Assembly: GCA_030524035.1 (NCBI GenBank) | Contig: JAUNHG010000002.1 | Coordinates: 603,138-667,137 of the forward strand | Length of the DNA stretch: 64,000 nucleotides | Source: Kocuria sp. | Lineage (GTDB): Bacteria > Actinomycetota > Actinomycetes > Actinomycetales > Micrococcaceae | Direction: 5' to 3' | Part shown: piece by piece, positions 8,808-18,841 of the stretch | How positions within the stretch are numbered: the stretch's first letter is position 1 | Layout of the letters: the number at the start of each line of letters is the position of its first letter | The notes under the pieces: generated by a model | Database searches by the model: none | What the model saw: the letters and a program-made list of their open reading frames with translations, nothing else | Told to the model about the DNA's origin: nothing | Program-made: the position numbers and the translations under genes

Positions 8808-11800
8808 AACAGTCGCTCGAACACCGCGCGAGCCTGGCGAGTAATACGCAGATAGTCGTCTTCAAATGCGGACGCTTGCCCAGGCGAATACCCGCACCAC
8901 CGCGCAACTGCCTCCATGTCTAATCCAGTTTTGGGAAGCACATCTGATGAACGGCCTGTGCGAAGCACGTTGCCGTTACGGATCTGCGTGCACAACCGCC
9001 ACGACTGCACGAGGACATCAGTGTCCGCTTGCTCTAATAGTCCATAGTTAGCGGCAGCCTGCAAAGTGTGAACTGTGTTAGTCGTCCGTAATGCCGGGTG
9101 ATCATGCCCGTACTGCAGTTGAAGGGTTTGTGCTAGCCATTCAACGTCGGACAGGCTACCTCGCCCCAACTTCAGGTGTCGTGTGGGATCAGCCCCGCTA
9201 GGAAGTCGTTCGTTTTCCACTCGCGCTTTCATGCGACGAATGTCATCAAGCTGCTGGGGCGTGAACCGTGCAGGGTAGCGATGGGCATCAATCACCTCCG
9301 TGAACCTGCGGGTTGTTTCCTCGGGACCTGCTATGGGCAAAGCTCGTGTGAGCGCCTGGAACTCCCAGGTTTGCGCCCACCGGTCGTAATACTCCCGATA
9401 GGAGTCAACCGAGCGAATCATGGGGCCCTGTTTACCCTCCGGGCGTAGGTCATTGTCAATTTCCAAACGACGCTCGGCCACAATGGGCGGTGTACATGGC
9501 GTTGTGAGAAGGTGGAGCATTCTGTGAACCACGTGTAAAGCGTCGTCCCCTGCCTGCGCGGTAAGGTCATCGGAACGTGACTGGTAGACGTACATAAGAT
9601 CAGCATCAGACCCGTATCCGATCTCCCGACCGCCTTGTCTGCCCATGGCAACCACCACAACATCCACTGCACGAAGCGGGGCTCCCTGGCTGCTGTGAAG
9701 ATCGCGTTCTGCAACATCTAAAGCACCAACCACGGTGGCTCGATCAATATCGGATAACGCCTTGCAGACAGCGTCAACATCCAGCAACCCGCATACATCA
9801 GACAAAGCCACCCGCAAAACTTCGCGGCGCCTGAGCACTCGAATCATACGGATCGCGCTATTAGCATCGTCATGGCGCTCCATCTGAGCTCGGATTTCAT
9901 CCCTCAGCTGCTCAAAATCACGGGGGACAAGATCATGGTCGCTGCCCAACCATGCAACCGCCTCTGGCTGATTTTCCAGAGCATCCGTAATGTAGCGCGA
10001 CGACGACAAAATACGGCACAGACGCTCAGCAGCGGTAGTGGAATCACGCAGCATACGGAGGTACCAGGGCGAAGCGCCCAAGGATTCCGACACTCGGCGG
10101 AAACCCAGCAACCCGGCATCAGCGTCTACACCATGGGCAATCCATTCCAGCAGCACTGGCAACAAGGTACGCAGAATCTGTGCACGACGGCTCACCCCTT
10201 TGGTTAATTCTTCCAAGTGACGCTGTGCCGCTCGCGGATCCCGATATCCCAAAATCCCCAACCGATCCCGGACTTGCTCGTCATTAAGCGCGGCGCCGTC
10301 CAGTGGAGTGTGGGACAGCGCTGCCAGTAAGGGGCGGTAAAAAATTTTCTCGTGGATACCCCGTACCGCCCTCTGCACCTGCCGCCACTGTGTTTCTACA
10401 ACATCCCCACTCATGCGTTGTGGAGCACCGGGCGGCTGCATGGCCGCAGCGATAACAGACAGTTCGTTTCTCTGTGTGGGCATCACATGGGTGCGGCGCA
10501 AGCGGAACAACTGGATCCGGTGTTCCAGTAACCGTAGCCACCGGTAATGCGCACCAAATTGTTCGGCGTCCTGCCGGGCGATATAGCCATATTCGGCAAG
10601 GGCTTCTAGGGATTCAGTGGTGGCTTGAGTTCGCACACGGCAGTCTTTATTTCCGTGAACTAGCTGCAGCAGCTGAACTGTGAATTCCACGTCACGCAGC
10701 CCACCGGGGCCTAATTTGATCTGCCGTGATCTCTGTTCCGCTGGGATATTGTCAGCAACGCGGCGACGCATGGTTCGCACCGACTCCACGAATCCCTCCC
10801 GCTGAGAAGATTCCCAGACAAACGGGGTAATGGCATTCATATACCGCTGCGCTAGATCCCAGTCGCCAGCAATGGGGCGGGCCTTTAATAAAGCCTGAAA
10901 TTCCCAGGACTTTGCCCACTTGCGGTAGTAACGCACATGGGATTCAACGGTGCGCGATAACGGCCCATCCTTACCCTCCGGACGAAGGTTAGCGTCCAGT
11001 TCCCACAAGGGAGGTTCCGCGGACGGTGCCATGATGGCCCGCATAGTGCCTGTCACGAGTTTGGTCGCCAGTCCAGCTGCGTCGTCCTTCTCGGCCATGG
11101 AGGTCTGTGGTGTTGTATCGATAAGGTCGTGGACATAGATGACATCCACATCTGAGACATAGTTCAGTTCCCTGGCGCCACACTTACCCATGCCAATCAC
11201 GGCAAGACCCACACGAGGCAAAAGCGTGGTGTCCTCAGCTGACTGGCTCAGTTCCACCCGCGAAATCGCCAGGGCGGCGTCAACGGCAGCGGCCGCCAAG
11301 TCTGCCAGCTGGCGACCCGCCACTGGCACGTGGCCCACTGGATCTTGCGCGCTCAGATCCTGCAGGGCAATCCGGATCAGTTCCCGGCGGTAAGCCACTC
11401 GTAATGCTTGGTAAGCGGTGTCCGCCGTACACGTAGCCTGAGGCAAACGCTCGTTTGCGTGGGCGCCAACTGCCTCCATTAAGCGCCGACGGAAGTAGTC
11501 ACCAGAAAGTTCTACTGGCTCTTCGTCTGGGTGTTGAGTCACCACATCCAGCTGATCCGGGTGACGAATCAGAAACTCCCCCAATGCTTCCGATGCGCCA
11601 AGAATACGAATCAACGGCACCGCTTGTTCCGGGGTTCCGGTGAGCACGGATACTGCCGACGGGCAAAACTCGATGAGGCGCACAAGGGAACGCAGCGCAG
11701 TATCAGCACTGGCAGCATGCGCTTCCAACAATCGCAGCAGTGTAGATAAATCCACCGGCTCTAACTCCGGGAACTGTAACCAACGGCGAGCGTTCCGAAG

Positions 11801-11890
11801 GTCAGCGAACCCCACATGGATTAGGGCACTGTCTGTGATGTCGTCCACCGTGGCAGCCTCACTCCCGTTCCCCAGCCCCGCCAACAACAT
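8795..11890 (-). CDS. glnE: Glutamine synthetase adenylyltransferase/deadenylylase
   Basis: Large bifunctional enzyme that adds AMP to, or removes it from, glutamine synthetase according to nitrogen status. The 1031 residues carry two nucleotidyltransferase halves. The N-terminal half has [15 protein letters not shown] (D247 and D249) and the C-terminal half has [15 protein letters not shown] (D762 and D764). Each is followed by DxNLRPEGKxGP or [12 protein letters not shown]. Both sites look intact. The ATG at 11890 lies two bases after the glnA2 stop, so the two genes are probably co-translated. It converges on its substrate gene glnA. Confidence 0.95.
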   Translation of the reverse strand: MLLAGLGNGSEAATVDDITDSALIHVGFADLRNARRWLQFPELEPVDLSTLLRLLEAHAASADTALRSLVRLIEFCPSAVSVLTGTPEQAVPLIRILGASEALGEFLIRHPDQLDVVTQHPDEEPVELSGDYFRRRLMEAVGAHANERLPQATCTADTAYQALRVAYRRELIRIALQDLSAQDPVGHVPVAGRQLADLAAAAVDAALAISRVELSQSAEDTTLLPRVGLAVIGMGKCGARELNYVSDVDVIYVHDLIDTTPQTSMAEKDDAAGLATKLVTGTMRAIMAPSAEPPLWELDANLRPEGKDGPLSRTVESHVRYYRKWAKSWEFQALLKARPIAGDWDLAQRYMNAITPFVWESSQREGFVESVRTMRRRVADNIPAEQRSRQIKLGPGGLRDVEFTVQLLQLVHGNKDCRVRTQATTESLEALAEYGYIARQDAEQFGAHYRWLRLLEHRIQLFRLRRTHVMPTQRNELSVIAAAMQPPGAPQRMSGDVVETQWRQVQRAVRGIHEKIFYRPLLAALSHTPLDGAALNDEQVRDRLGILGYRDPRAAQRHLEELTKGVSRRAQILRTLLPVLLEWIAHGVDADAGLLGFRRVSESLGASPWYLRMLRDSTTAAERLCRILSSSRYITDALENQPEAVAWLGSDHDLVPRDFEQLRDEIRAQMERHDDANSAIRMIRVLRRREVLRVALSDVCGLLDVDAVCKALSDIDRATVVGALDVAERDLHSSQGAPLRAVDVVVVAMGRQGGREIGYGSDADLMYVYQSRSDDLTAQAGDDALHVVHRMLHLLTTPCTPPIVAERRLEIDNDLRPEGKQGPMIRSVDSYREYYDRWAQTWEFQALTRALPIAGPEETTRRFTEVIDAHRYPARFTPQQLDDIRRMKARVENERLPSGADPTRHLKLGRGSLSDVEWLAQTLQLQYGHDHPALRTTNTVHTLQAAANYGLLEQADTDVLVQSWRLCTQIRNGNVLRTGRSSDVLPKTGLDMEAVARWCGYSPGQASAFEDDYLRITRQARAVFERLFYTP

Positions 11891-11892
11891 CC

Positions 11893-13236
11893 TCAGAGCA
11901 AGCCTAAGTTGGTCTGAAGCTCATGACGAGTAACCACGGTACGGTAGCTCTCCCACTCTGCACGCTTATTGCGCATGAGGTGGTTAAATACCTGTTCGCC
12001 CAACAGATTCGCCATGAACTCAGAATCTTCCGCTGTCCGAATAGCTTCGTGCAGGCTCGCCGGTAAAGGTTCATGGCCAGCCACCTTGCGCTCTGCAGGA
12101 CTCATGGACCCTAGATCTGCGGACTCTACCGGAGGTAGCTCGTACTCCTTCTCCACGCCCTCAAGCCCCGCTGCCATAATCGCCGCGTAAGCCAAGTAGG
12201 GGTTGGCCGCAGAATCCAAACCCCGGTATTCAATACGTGCAGCCTGGACCTTGTCCGGCTTGTACAGCGGCACCCGCACCAACGCAGAACGGTTGTTATG
12301 GCCCCACGATATGTACGACGGAGCCTCTGCCCCAGACCACAGCCGTTTATACGAATTCACAAACTGGTTGGTCACAATGGCCATTTCACCGGCGTGCTTC
12401 AATACACCGGCGATGAAATGACCCGCAATCTTGGACAGCTGAAACTCGGCTCCTGCCTCAAAAAAAGCGTTGGTATCACCTTCGAACAACGAGAAATGTG
12501 TGTGCATTCCTGAGCCCGGATGCGCAGAAAACGGCTTGGGCATGAAGGTGGCATATGAGCCATGTTCCAGTGCTGTTTCACGAACTACGGTGCGGAAGGT
12601 CATGATGTTGTCGGCTGTCTGCAGCGGGTCCGCATAACGCAGGTCAATTTCATTCTGCCCCGGGCCTGCCTCATGGTGAGAAAATTCCACGGAAATTCCC
12701 ACGTCCTCCAGAGTCAGCACCACATCGCGGCGAAGATTTTGAACCACCCCTCCGGGGGTGTGATCAAAGTAACCTTCCCGATCCACCGGAACTGGCTCAT
12801 GAGTTGTCTGATCCAATTCAGGTGACTTGAGCAGGTAAAACTCAATTTCTGGTGAGGTGTAGCAGGTGAGCCCCTGATCCGCTGCACGTTGCATGACCCT
12901 TTTGAGTACACCACGAGGGTCGGCTAAGGACGGTTGCCCTTCCGGGGTGAGGATGTCACAGAACATCCGAGCGGTAGGTTGGTCTTCTCCGCGCCACGGA
13001 AGCAGCTGGAACGTTGCCGGATCCGGCTGCAGCAACATGTCAGACTCCGTAATCCTGGCCAGCCCCTCAATGGAAGATCCATCAAACCCAAGTCCTTCAT
13101 CAAAAGCACCTTCCACTTCCGCAGGCGCCAAGGCCACAGACTTAAGCGTCCCGGTCACATCCGTGAACCACATACGCACAAACCGAACATCACGCTCTTC
13201 AATGGTGCGCAGCACGAATTCCTGTTGGCGGTCCAT
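11893..13236 (-). CDS. glnA2: Glutamine synthetase GlnA2-like
   Basis: A second glutamine synthetase of 447 residues, similar in size to mycobacterial GlnA2. It keeps the core motifs LGFDGSSIEG, FSHHEAGPGQNEID, TFMPKPFSAHPGSGMHTHFS and NNRSALVRVP. The loop equivalent to the adenylylation site reads EKEYELPPVESADLG, so control by GlnE is uncertain. The ATG at 13236 is preceded by GAGGAGTTTTCC, and a longer frame reaching 13326 has no comparable site. It forms an operon with glnE. GlnA2 proteins in other actinobacteria are minor or specialised enzymes. Confidence 0.93.
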   Translation of the reverse strand: MDRQQEFVLRTIEERDVRFVRMWFTDVTGTLKSVALAPAEVEGAFDEGLGFDGSSIEGLARITESDMLLQPDPATFQLLPWRGEDQPTARMFCDILTPEGQPSLADPRGVLKRVMQRAADQGLTCYTSPEIEFYLLKSPELDQTTHEPVPVDREGYFDHTPGGVVQNLRRDVVLTLEDVGISVEFSHHEAGPGQNEIDLRYADPLQTADNIMTFRTVVRETALEHGSYATFMPKPFSAHPGSGMHTHFSLFEGDTNAFFEAGAEFQLSKIAGHFIAGVLKHAGEMAIVTNQFVNSYKRLWSGAEAPSYISWGHNNRSALVRVPLYKPDKVQAARIEYRGLDSAANPYLAYAAIMAAGLEGVEKEYELPPVESADLGSMSPAERKVAGHEPLPASLHEAIRTAEDSEFMANLLGEQVFNHLMRNKRAEWESYRTVVTRHELQTNLGLL

Positions 13237-13387
13237 GGAAAACTCCTCAAACGCAAGCGGGCGAATCGTCGCCACCACCCTATCGTTCGGGTCACAGACC
13301 AGGCTGATAAGAACCCTGATGCTCACAAGGTTTTACCCACTGCTTACACAACACCACAGGATGAACACACCCAGTTAGGCTTGGTGT

Positions 13388-14242
13388 ATGACCAACACCT
13401 CCCCCACGGCGGATGCGGATCAATTCCGGTTGTCCAACGTTAAACGGGTGCGCACCCATCATCTGGCTCAGGCCAAAGCATCCGGACAGCGTTTCAGCAT
13501 GTTGACAAGCTACGACTATATGACCGCCGCACTCTTTGATGCAGCCGGAGTGGATACATTGCTTGTTGGGGACTCCGCGAGCAGCACCGTTCTGGGGTAT
13601 TCGTCCTCCCTGCCCATCACGGTGGATGAAATGGTGCCCATATGCCGTGCTGTCGCCTCTGCCGCTCAACGAGCGTTTGTTGTGGTTGATTTGCCATTCG
13701 GTTCGTACGAAGAATCCCCGCAACAAGCTGTCCGTACCGCTGTGCGCCTCATGAAAGAAGGCGGAGCGCATGGAGTCAAAATTGAATCAGATACCACCAC
13801 GGCCGATCATGTGGCAGCCGTGGTCAAGGCAGGTATCCCGGTCATTGGGCACGTAGGTTTTACGCCTCAGTCCGAACATGCCCTTGGTGGGTACCGAATT
13901 CAAGGACGCGGAGAAACCGCCCAAAAAGTCGTGGATGACGCCCTGGCGCTGGAAGCTGCGGGAGCATTTTGCATCCTGTTAGAAATGGTTCCGGCGGATA
14001 CTGCCGCTGTTGTGGATCGCGCCGTCACCGCCCCCACTATCGGCATTGGAGCCGGGCCACAAACCACCGGCCAAGTCTTGGTATGGCAGGACGCCCTCGG
14101 ATTGAACACCAGCAAAGTAGCCAGGTTCGTCAAGCGTTACGCAGACTTGCACTCGGTGATGACCGACGCCGTCACCGAGTATGTTCTGGACGTCAGGAAC
14201 GGCACTTTTCCCGCCCCAGAACACACCTATTCATCCCGTTGA
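13388..14242 (+). CDS. panB: 3-methyl-2-oxobutanoate hydroxymethyltransferase PanB
   Basis: First committed enzyme of pantothenate and coenzyme A synthesis, transferring a hydroxymethyl group from methylene-tetrahydrofolate to 2-oxoisovalerate. The 284 residues include MLTSYDYMTAALFDAAGVD, VGDSASSTVLGY, the KIES segment and TIGIGAGPQTTGQVLVWQD, all family signatures. The length is normal. It is divergent from glnA2 with about 150 bases between the starts. Its stop lies inside an inverted repeat shared with the convergent small gene. Confidence 0.96.
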   Translation: MTNTSPTADADQFRLSNVKRVRTHHLAQAKASGQRFSMLTSYDYMTAALFDAAGVDTLLVGDSASSTVLGYSSSLPITVDEMVPICRAVASAAQRAFVVVDLPFGSYEESPQQAVRTAVRLMKEGGAHGVKIESDTTTADHVAAVVKAGIPVIGHVGFTPQSEHALGGYRIQGRGETAQKVVDDALALEAAGAFCILLEMVPADTAAVVDRAVTAPTIGIGAGPQTTGQVLVWQDALGLNTSKVARFVKRYADLHSVMTDAVTEYVLDVRNGTFPAPEHTYSSR

Positions 14243-14266
14243 TCGGTGTGTTCCCGTCAACGGGAT
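14233..14266. terminator. Bidirectional hairpin after panB
   Basis: ATCCCGTTGA (14233-14242) and TCAACGGGAT (14257-14266) form a perfect 10-bp stem with a 14-base loop. The left arm contains the panB stop. It lies between two convergent genes and may terminate both. There is no T-run. Confidence 0.5.
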
Positions 14267-14273
14267 CTCGGTA

Positions 14274-14450
14274 TCAGTCATCCTGACGATATTCGCGTTC
14301 GGCGTCATCCCAACGACGGGTGTTCTCCGCTGCTGTGCGCAGAGCCTGTTGGGCATCTTCTCGGGAGGTGTAGGGACCCATAAGCTGGCTGTAATCCGAC
14401 TGCGCGCCTTCTTCAACTTCGTGTGTGTTGAGGTTGTACCAGAACTCCAT
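14274..14450 (-). CDS. Small SPOR-like protein
   Basis: A 58-residue protein beginning MEFWYNLNTHEVEEG and containing SQLMGPYTSREDAQQAL. It resembles the very short SPOR-domain-like proteins annotated next to map in many actinobacteria. True SPOR domains bind denuded glycan strands, but this protein has no membrane helix or signal peptide, so a cytoplasmic role is more likely and its function is unknown. The ATG at 14450 is chosen because CGGAGGACGTC precedes it. An in-frame start 48 bases upstream lacks such a site and adds unconserved residues. Confidence 0.75.
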   Translation of the reverse strand: MEFWYNLNTHEVEEGAQSDYSQLMGPYTSREDAQQALRTAAENTRRWDDAEREYRQDD

Positions 14451-14552
14451 GACGTCCTCCGTGCGTTGCTCATAGGTCACTCGTCGTACGCTACACATTC
14501 ATAAGATGCGCTACTCACCATACGCCACCGCTATTTAAATGGATGCTGAATG

Positions 14553-14570
14553 CGTTGATCATGATCAACG
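14553..14570. promoter_or_regulatory. Perfect 18-bp palindrome, FNR-like site
   Basis: CGTTGATCATGATCAACG is a perfect palindrome. Its core, TTGAT-CATG-ATCAA (14555-14568), matches the textbook FNR recognition pattern TTGAT-N4-ATCAA. It lies about 120 bases before the map start, in the region shared with the divergent SPOR-like gene. Confidence 0.5.
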
Positions 14571-14689
14571 GTCCCGACATATGAGCACACGTCCATGACA
14601 TGACAGACCTGACACAACACACGAGGCCGTCGGACCACTAGGCTGACGGCAGTCCCGCCCCATCCAGGACACAGGAGCAACAAGAACTC

Positions 14690-15652
14690 GTGAGCCCAAC
14701 CACCCACACTTCTAGAGTCAACCAGGACACCCCCACTGCGGGCACAACATCTCACAACATGCCGTCCTCATCGCCAGGACACGCACCGGTGGGATGTCTG
14801 CACCCCGGAGCTATCAGCCCGCAGCGTCCAGTGCCGACAAAAATCGTTCGCCCCGAATACGTTGGCAAGCCAGAGGCAAACGAAGGCAACGACTCAAATA
14901 TGTACACCCCGGAGGAAGTGGATCGCGTCCGGGTTGCAGGCAGAATTGCGGCCAACGCATTACAAGAAGCCGGGAAGGCCTGCATACCGGGGACTACCAC
15001 TGATGAGCTAGACCGCATTGCCCATGAATACATGTGTGATCACGGTGCGTATCCGTCTACTTTGGGGTATCGAGGCTACCCCAAATCGCTGTGTTCATCG
15101 CTGAATGAAGTGATTTGTCACGGAATTCCTGACTCCACGGTTCTTGAGGACGGGGACATCATCAATTTGGATGTCACCGCTTATGTGGATGGCATGCACG
15201 GAGACACCAATGCCATGTTTTTAGTAGGGGACGTTGATGAGCAATCGCGACTGCTCGTTGAACGCACCCAGGAATCACTTAACCGTGCCATCAAGGCGGC
15301 GCGCCCCGGGCGTCAATTCAACGTGATTGGGCGGGTTATTGAAAAATACGCCGAACGTTTTGGCTACGGAGTGGTCCGTGATTTCACAGGCCACGGTGTA
15401 GGCCGTGAATTCCATTCCGGCCTGATCATCCCCCACTATGACGCAGCACCCGGCTATTCAACAGAAATCCGTCCCGGCATGATTTTCACTATTGAACCCA
15501 TGCTCACTTTGGGAACGATTCAGTGGGATCAATGGGAAGACGGTTGGACAATCACCACACGGGACCGTATGCGCACGGCCCAATTTGAGCACACCATGGT
15601 GGTCACCGACGACGGCGTCGAGATCTTGACCCTTCCAGATAACCCTGTTTGA
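14690..15652 (+). CDS. map: Methionine aminopeptidase, type I, with N-terminal extension
   Basis: Removes the initiator methionine from new proteins. The 320 residues have a Pro-rich N-terminal extension of about 70 residues ending in [13 protein letters not shown], which I recall from the longer actinobacterial type I enzymes. The catalytic domain keeps all five metal ligands, in [28 protein letters not shown] and QFEHT. The GTG at 14690 follows ACAGGAGCAACAAGAACTC, with slightly long spacing. An internal ATG (14759) has no ribosome site. An FNR-like palindrome lies upstream, and ppgK starts 20 bases after the stop. Confidence 0.93.
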   Translation: MSPTTHTSRVNQDTPTAGTTSHNMPSSSPGHAPVGCLHPGAISPQRPVPTKIVRPEYVGKPEANEGNDSNMYTPEEVDRVRVAGRIAANALQEAGKACIPGTTTDELDRIAHEYMCDHGAYPSTLGYRGYPKSLCSSLNEVICHGIPDSTVLEDGDIINLDVTAYVDGMHGDTNAMFLVGDVDEQSRLLVERTQESLNRAIKAARPGRQFNVIGRVIEKYAERFGYGVVRDFTGHGVGREFHSGLIIPHYDAAPGYSTEIRPGMIFTIEPMLTLGTIQWDQWEDGWTITTRDRMRTAQFEHTMVVTDDGVEILTLPDNPV

Positions 15653-15672
15653 TTCAACGAAAGGACCACATC

Positions 15673-16527
15673 ATGTCCACCCACCACACCACCACTGGTC
15701 AACGGCCTGATGACCCCATTCCGCCCAAGTCATGGGGCTCAGCCACCAGCCCACGGCGCGTCATTGGCATTGACGTAGGGGGCACTGGCATCAAGGGCGG
15801 AATTGTGGACTTGGAAGTTGGCGACCTTGTGGGTGAGCGTTACCGTATTCCCACTCCCCAACCAGCCACTCCCGAGGCCGTGGCTGACGTCATTCAACGC
15901 ATCGTCGATGAGCTACAAACCCGACCAGGTGCACCGGAAGCAAATTCGCCCGTCGGCGTGATCGTTCCCTCCATCGTCAAGGACGGTATAACTCTCTTAG
16001 CCGCTAATATCGATCCCACATGGGTGGGTGCTGACATTGCCGGTTTACTCGCTGCCAAGCTTGGGCGCCCGGTAGCCGCCCTCAATGACGCAGACGGCGC
16101 CGGACTAGCCGAAATGTGCTACGGAGCCGGCCAAAACGTCGCGGGGACCGTGCTGGTCATCACACTGGGTACCGGCATTGGTACTGCATTATTTGTGAAC
16201 GGCACATTGGTACCAAATACTGAGCTGGGTCACCTTCAATTGAACGGTCATGACGCCGAAACTAAAGCATCCGCCACTGCTCGTGAGCGTGATGAACTCT
16301 CGTTCAAAAAGTGGGCGACCCATCGTCTACAGCCCTATTTTGAGCACGTACAGATGCTCTTCACGCCATCCCTATTCATCGTTGGCGGTGGAGTATCAAA
16401 AAAGGGAGACAAATTTCTCCCATTGCTGAAACTTGACACCGACCTCAAGGCCGCCGAACTGCGCAATAACGCAGGGATCGTTGGAGCGGCACTCTGGGCA
16501 GAGGAAAGTAACCCCCAGTCTCGCTAG
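15673..16527 (+). CDS. ppgK: Polyphosphate glucokinase
   Basis: ROK-family kinase that phosphorylates glucose using polyphosphate or ATP, typical of actinobacteria. The 284 residues contain the phosphate-binding IGIDVGGTGIKGGIVD, ALNDADGAGLAEM with the catalytic aspartate, LGTGIGTALF, and the glucose-binding NTELGHLQLNG. The ATG at 15673 is chosen because CGAAAGGACCACATC precedes it. A TTG 24 bases upstream, overlapping the map stop, would be a weaker choice. It probably forms an operon with map. A small-RNA candidate follows the stop. Confidence 0.94.
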   Translation: MSTHHTTTGQRPDDPIPPKSWGSATSPRRVIGIDVGGTGIKGGIVDLEVGDLVGERYRIPTPQPATPEAVADVIQRIVDELQTRPGAPEANSPVGVIVPSIVKDGITLLAANIDPTWVGADIAGLLAAKLGRPVAALNDADGAGLAEMCYGAGQNVAGTVLVITLGTGIGTALFVNGTLVPNTELGHLQLNGHDAETKASATARERDELSFKKWATHRLQPYFEHVQMLFTPSLFIVGGGVSKKGDKFLPLLKLDTDLKAAELRNNAGIVGAALWAEESNPQSR

Positions 16528-16545
16528 AACTCAAAATGGAGTTTC

Positions 16546-16700
16546 AACTATGACGTGAAACTTAGGGTTCCCGCTGCGCCGAGCTTGGCGCTCGCCCCCC
16601 AGCGCACAAGGTCTCCTTCGCATCGACCCACAGAACAGCATAAAGCCCGGCAGGTGTCGCGGCTTCCCCTCCGCAACCACTGCCGGGCTTTGTGCGTTCA
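16546..16700 (+). ncRNA. Candidate 6C-like small RNA
   Basis: The region between ppgK and nrdR holds two hairpins with C-rich loops. The first has stem GCGCT (16588-16592) and AGCGC (16601-16605) around CGCCCCCC. The second has an 11-bp outer stem AAAGCCCGGCA (16642-16652) and TGCCGGGCTTT (16681-16691), with an inner GCGG-CTTCCCCT-CCGC. Two hairpins with runs of C in the loops are the hallmark of actinobacterial 6C RNA. A weak -10 (around 16546-16554) and an upstream TAGAAC are possible promoter elements. The strand and ends are inferred. Confidence 0.55.
16642..16691. terminator. Hairpin between ppgK and nrdR
   Basis: A perfect 11-bp inverted repeat ending in CTTT, with a 28-base interior that itself folds. 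It could end ppgK or small-RNA transcripts from the left, and nrdR transcripts from the right. Confidence 0.6.
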
Positions 16701-16787
16701 GTCTAAAACCATGATCGACAGGAACGCAAGCCCGTTCAAGAGATGCACTCCCACCAGCTTCGATGCGCCGCGTTTCCCTCAGATATA

Positions 16788-17399
16788 TCAGAGCAAACGC
16801 TCTTGTTCAGGTCGAGACTCTGCATTCTTAGCCCTACGGGCACGCTGCGGTCGGGAATGAACTTTAACGTGAGAGTTAGATCCACTCCGTCGGGACCGTC
16901 GAGGAGAATGGGCGTCGTCTTCCACGAGGGTCTGCTGTCCCACGCTGAGCGCCTGCTGTTCTTCGCGTAAGACGTCAATAGCCGCTTCAAAATCCTCAAG
17001 ATCGTCAAACGCCTGGTATACGGAGGCGAATCTCAAGTACGCCACCACATCCAATCGCCGCAACGGTTGCAGGATAGCCAAACCCACCTCATGCGCCTCA
17101 ATCTCAGCGATTCCTGCCGACCGCACGGATTCTTCAACTTCTTGTGCCAGCTTTGCTAGATCGTCCTCCGTCACTGGTCGCCCCTGGCATGCTTTGCGCA
17201 CCCCGGACACAATCTTGGAGCGTTCAAAAGGTTCCGTGACCCCAGAGCGTTTGATCACGGAGATCGACGTCGTCTCCAAGGTGGAAAACCGCCTATTACA
17301 GGAGCTGCACTGCCGCCGACGACGAATCGCCGCGCCGTCATCCGTCGTTCGGGAATCCACCACTTTTGAATCAGGGTGCCGGCAAAAAGGACAATGCAT
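16788..17399 (-). CDS. nrdR: Transcriptional repressor NrdR, extended
   Basis: Nucleotide-sensing repressor of ribonucleotide reductase genes. The 203 residues have a zinc ribbon (C3, C6, C31, C34) in the standard [17 protein letters not shown] start, then an ATP-cone domain (about 46-136). A tail of about 50 residues (151-203) is basic and Ser/Arg-rich. Family members are usually around 150 residues, so the tail is an addition. The ATG lies three bases after the hisD stop, and GAGGAG sits upstream within hisD. It is the last gene of a dnaE-hisD-nrdR string. Confidence 0.95.
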   Translation of the reverse strand: MHCPFCRHPDSKVVDSRTTDDGAAIRRRRQCSSCNRRFSTLETTSISVIKRSGVTEPFERSKIVSGVRKACQGRPVTEDDLAKLAQEVEESVRSAGIAEIEAHEVGLAILQPLRRLDVVAYLRFASVYQAFDDLEDFEAAIDVLREEQQALSVGQQTLVEDDAHSPRRSRRSGSNSHVKVHSRPQRARRAKNAESRPEQERLL

Positions 17400-17402
17400 G
17401 GC

Positions 17403-18836
17403 TCAGGACTCCTCTCCGGTGGCAGATCCCTTGCTACGAATGACTACGGCATCCCCGTGACTCGGTAGGTCTTCCGCCTGAGCTAAAGCGACAATGCTGC
17501 GTTCTAGCACACCCAACGCATCCTGTGAATATTCAATCACCTGGACAGCTTTCATGAAACTTGTGGTTGATAAACCCTGCGCGTAGACGGCAGACCCACC
17601 CGTGGGTAAAACGTGATTCGAGCCCGCAGCGTAGTCCCCCAGCGCAACGGGGCTATAGGGCCCTACGAAGATCGCCCCGGCATTGCGAATACGCGCCGCT
17701 ACCAGGCGGGGGTTTTCAGTATGAATCTCCAGATGTTCAGCCGCGTAAGCATCCGCAACCCTGATTGACGCATCAAGATTGTCCGTGAGCACCACACCTG
17801 ACTGTGGTCCCTCCATGGCAGTTTTGACCCGTGCAGCATGACGCGCCCGGGGCGCTGCTGTAGCGATCGCTGCGGCCACTCGCTCCGCAACACCAGGATC
17901 ATGGGTGATCAGCACTACTCCCGCACCAGGATCATGCTCTGCCTGGGATATTAAATCGGCAGCCACATACTGCGGAACAGCACTGTGGTCTGCGATAACA
18001 GCGATCTCTGTGGTCCCTGCTTCAGCGTCGACTCCCACCATGGAACGCAATAAGCGTTTGGCGGTGGCCACAAACACGTTCCCCGGTCCCGTGAGGATCT
18101 GCACTGGCTCCAAAACGTCGTTATGGTCAGTGTCTATTAAGCCATAAGCCATAGCCGCTAAAGCCTGTGCGCCCCCAATCGCCCAGATTTCATCCACGCC
18201 CAATAACCCAGCTGCAGCCAGGATGGTGGGATGGGGTAAACCGTTGAACTCAGCCTGTGGAGGCGTACACAGCACTACTGAATCCACCCCAGCAGCCTGA
18301 GCTGGTACCACATTCATCACCACAGACGACGGGTATACAGCCAAACCACCAGGAACATACAAGCCCACACGGGCAACCGGAGTCCAGCGGTGCACCAGCC
18401 TGGCCCCTGGGGCCACCTGAATATCGACATCCGGTGGACGCTGCGCGACGGCAAAAGTGCGGCATCGAGCAATCGTTTCTTCTAACGCATAACGAACCGC
18501 TGGGTCGAGACCGTCGACCGCTTCTTGAACCGCGCAGGGTTCCACCCGAATTCTTTCCTGCGTCACTCGGTCGAAAGTCGCCGCATACTCACGCACAGCG
18601 TCCGCCCCACGCTGCTGGACAGCGTTAATGATGCCTCGGACAGCCTGTTCAGCCTGATCCAGTGACTGTGCACTCTGGCGGGGTACAGCCGCTCGCAGCT
18701 GCGACCAGGTCATATCCTGCCCCCGCAGATCAATAGTGCGCATAACGGGAACAGCGCTGGGGGCCGAGGAGGCCTCAGGACGTATAGAAGCATCAGAGCT
18801 GGAAGTCACACCCGCCATCCTACGTGTGCACATCAC
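17403..18836 (-). CDS. hisD: Histidinol dehydrogenase
   Basis: Catalyses the last two steps of histidine synthesis, oxidising histidinol to histidine with NAD and zinc. Motifs include VGLYVPGGLAVYPSSVVMN, AIGGAQALAAMAYG, the zinc-ligand regions ISQAEHDPGA and AEHLEIHTENP, and the C-terminal LPTGGSA. The start is uncertain. The GTG at 18836, five bases after dnaE, gives 477 residues and suits coupling to dnaE. The internal ATG at 18743 gives 446 residues beginning MRTIDLRGQ, the usual family length and start, but has no ribosome site. The intervening segment is Ser/Ala-rich. Other his genes are not in the window. Confidence 0.93.
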   Translation of the reverse strand: MMCTRRMAGVTSSSDASIRPEASSAPSAVPVMRTIDLRGQDMTWSQLRAAVPRQSAQSLDQAEQAVRGIINAVQQRGADAVREYAATFDRVTQERIRVEPCAVQEAVDGLDPAVRYALEETIARCRTFAVAQRPPDVDIQVAPGARLVHRWTPVARVGLYVPGGLAVYPSSVVMNVVPAQAAGVDSVVLCTPPQAEFNGLPHPTILAAAGLLGVDEIWAIGGAQALAAMAYGLIDTDHNDVLEPVQILTGPGNVFVATAKRLLRSMVGVDAEAGTTEIAVIADHSAVPQYVAADLISQAEHDPGAGVVLITHDPGVAERVAAAIATAAPRARHAARVKTAMEGPQSGVVLTDNLDASIRVADAYAAEHLEIHTENPRLVAARIRNAGAIFVGPYSPVALGDYAAGSNHVLPTGGSAVYAQGLSTTSFMKAVQVIEYSQDALGVLERSIVALAQAEDLPSHGDAVVIRSKGSATGEES

Positions 18837-18841
18837 GGCAT

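Noticed and set aside
16555..16860. 101-residue frame after ppgK
   Set aside because: It spans the C-rich hairpins and runs into nrdR on the other strand, so a small RNA is a better explanation.
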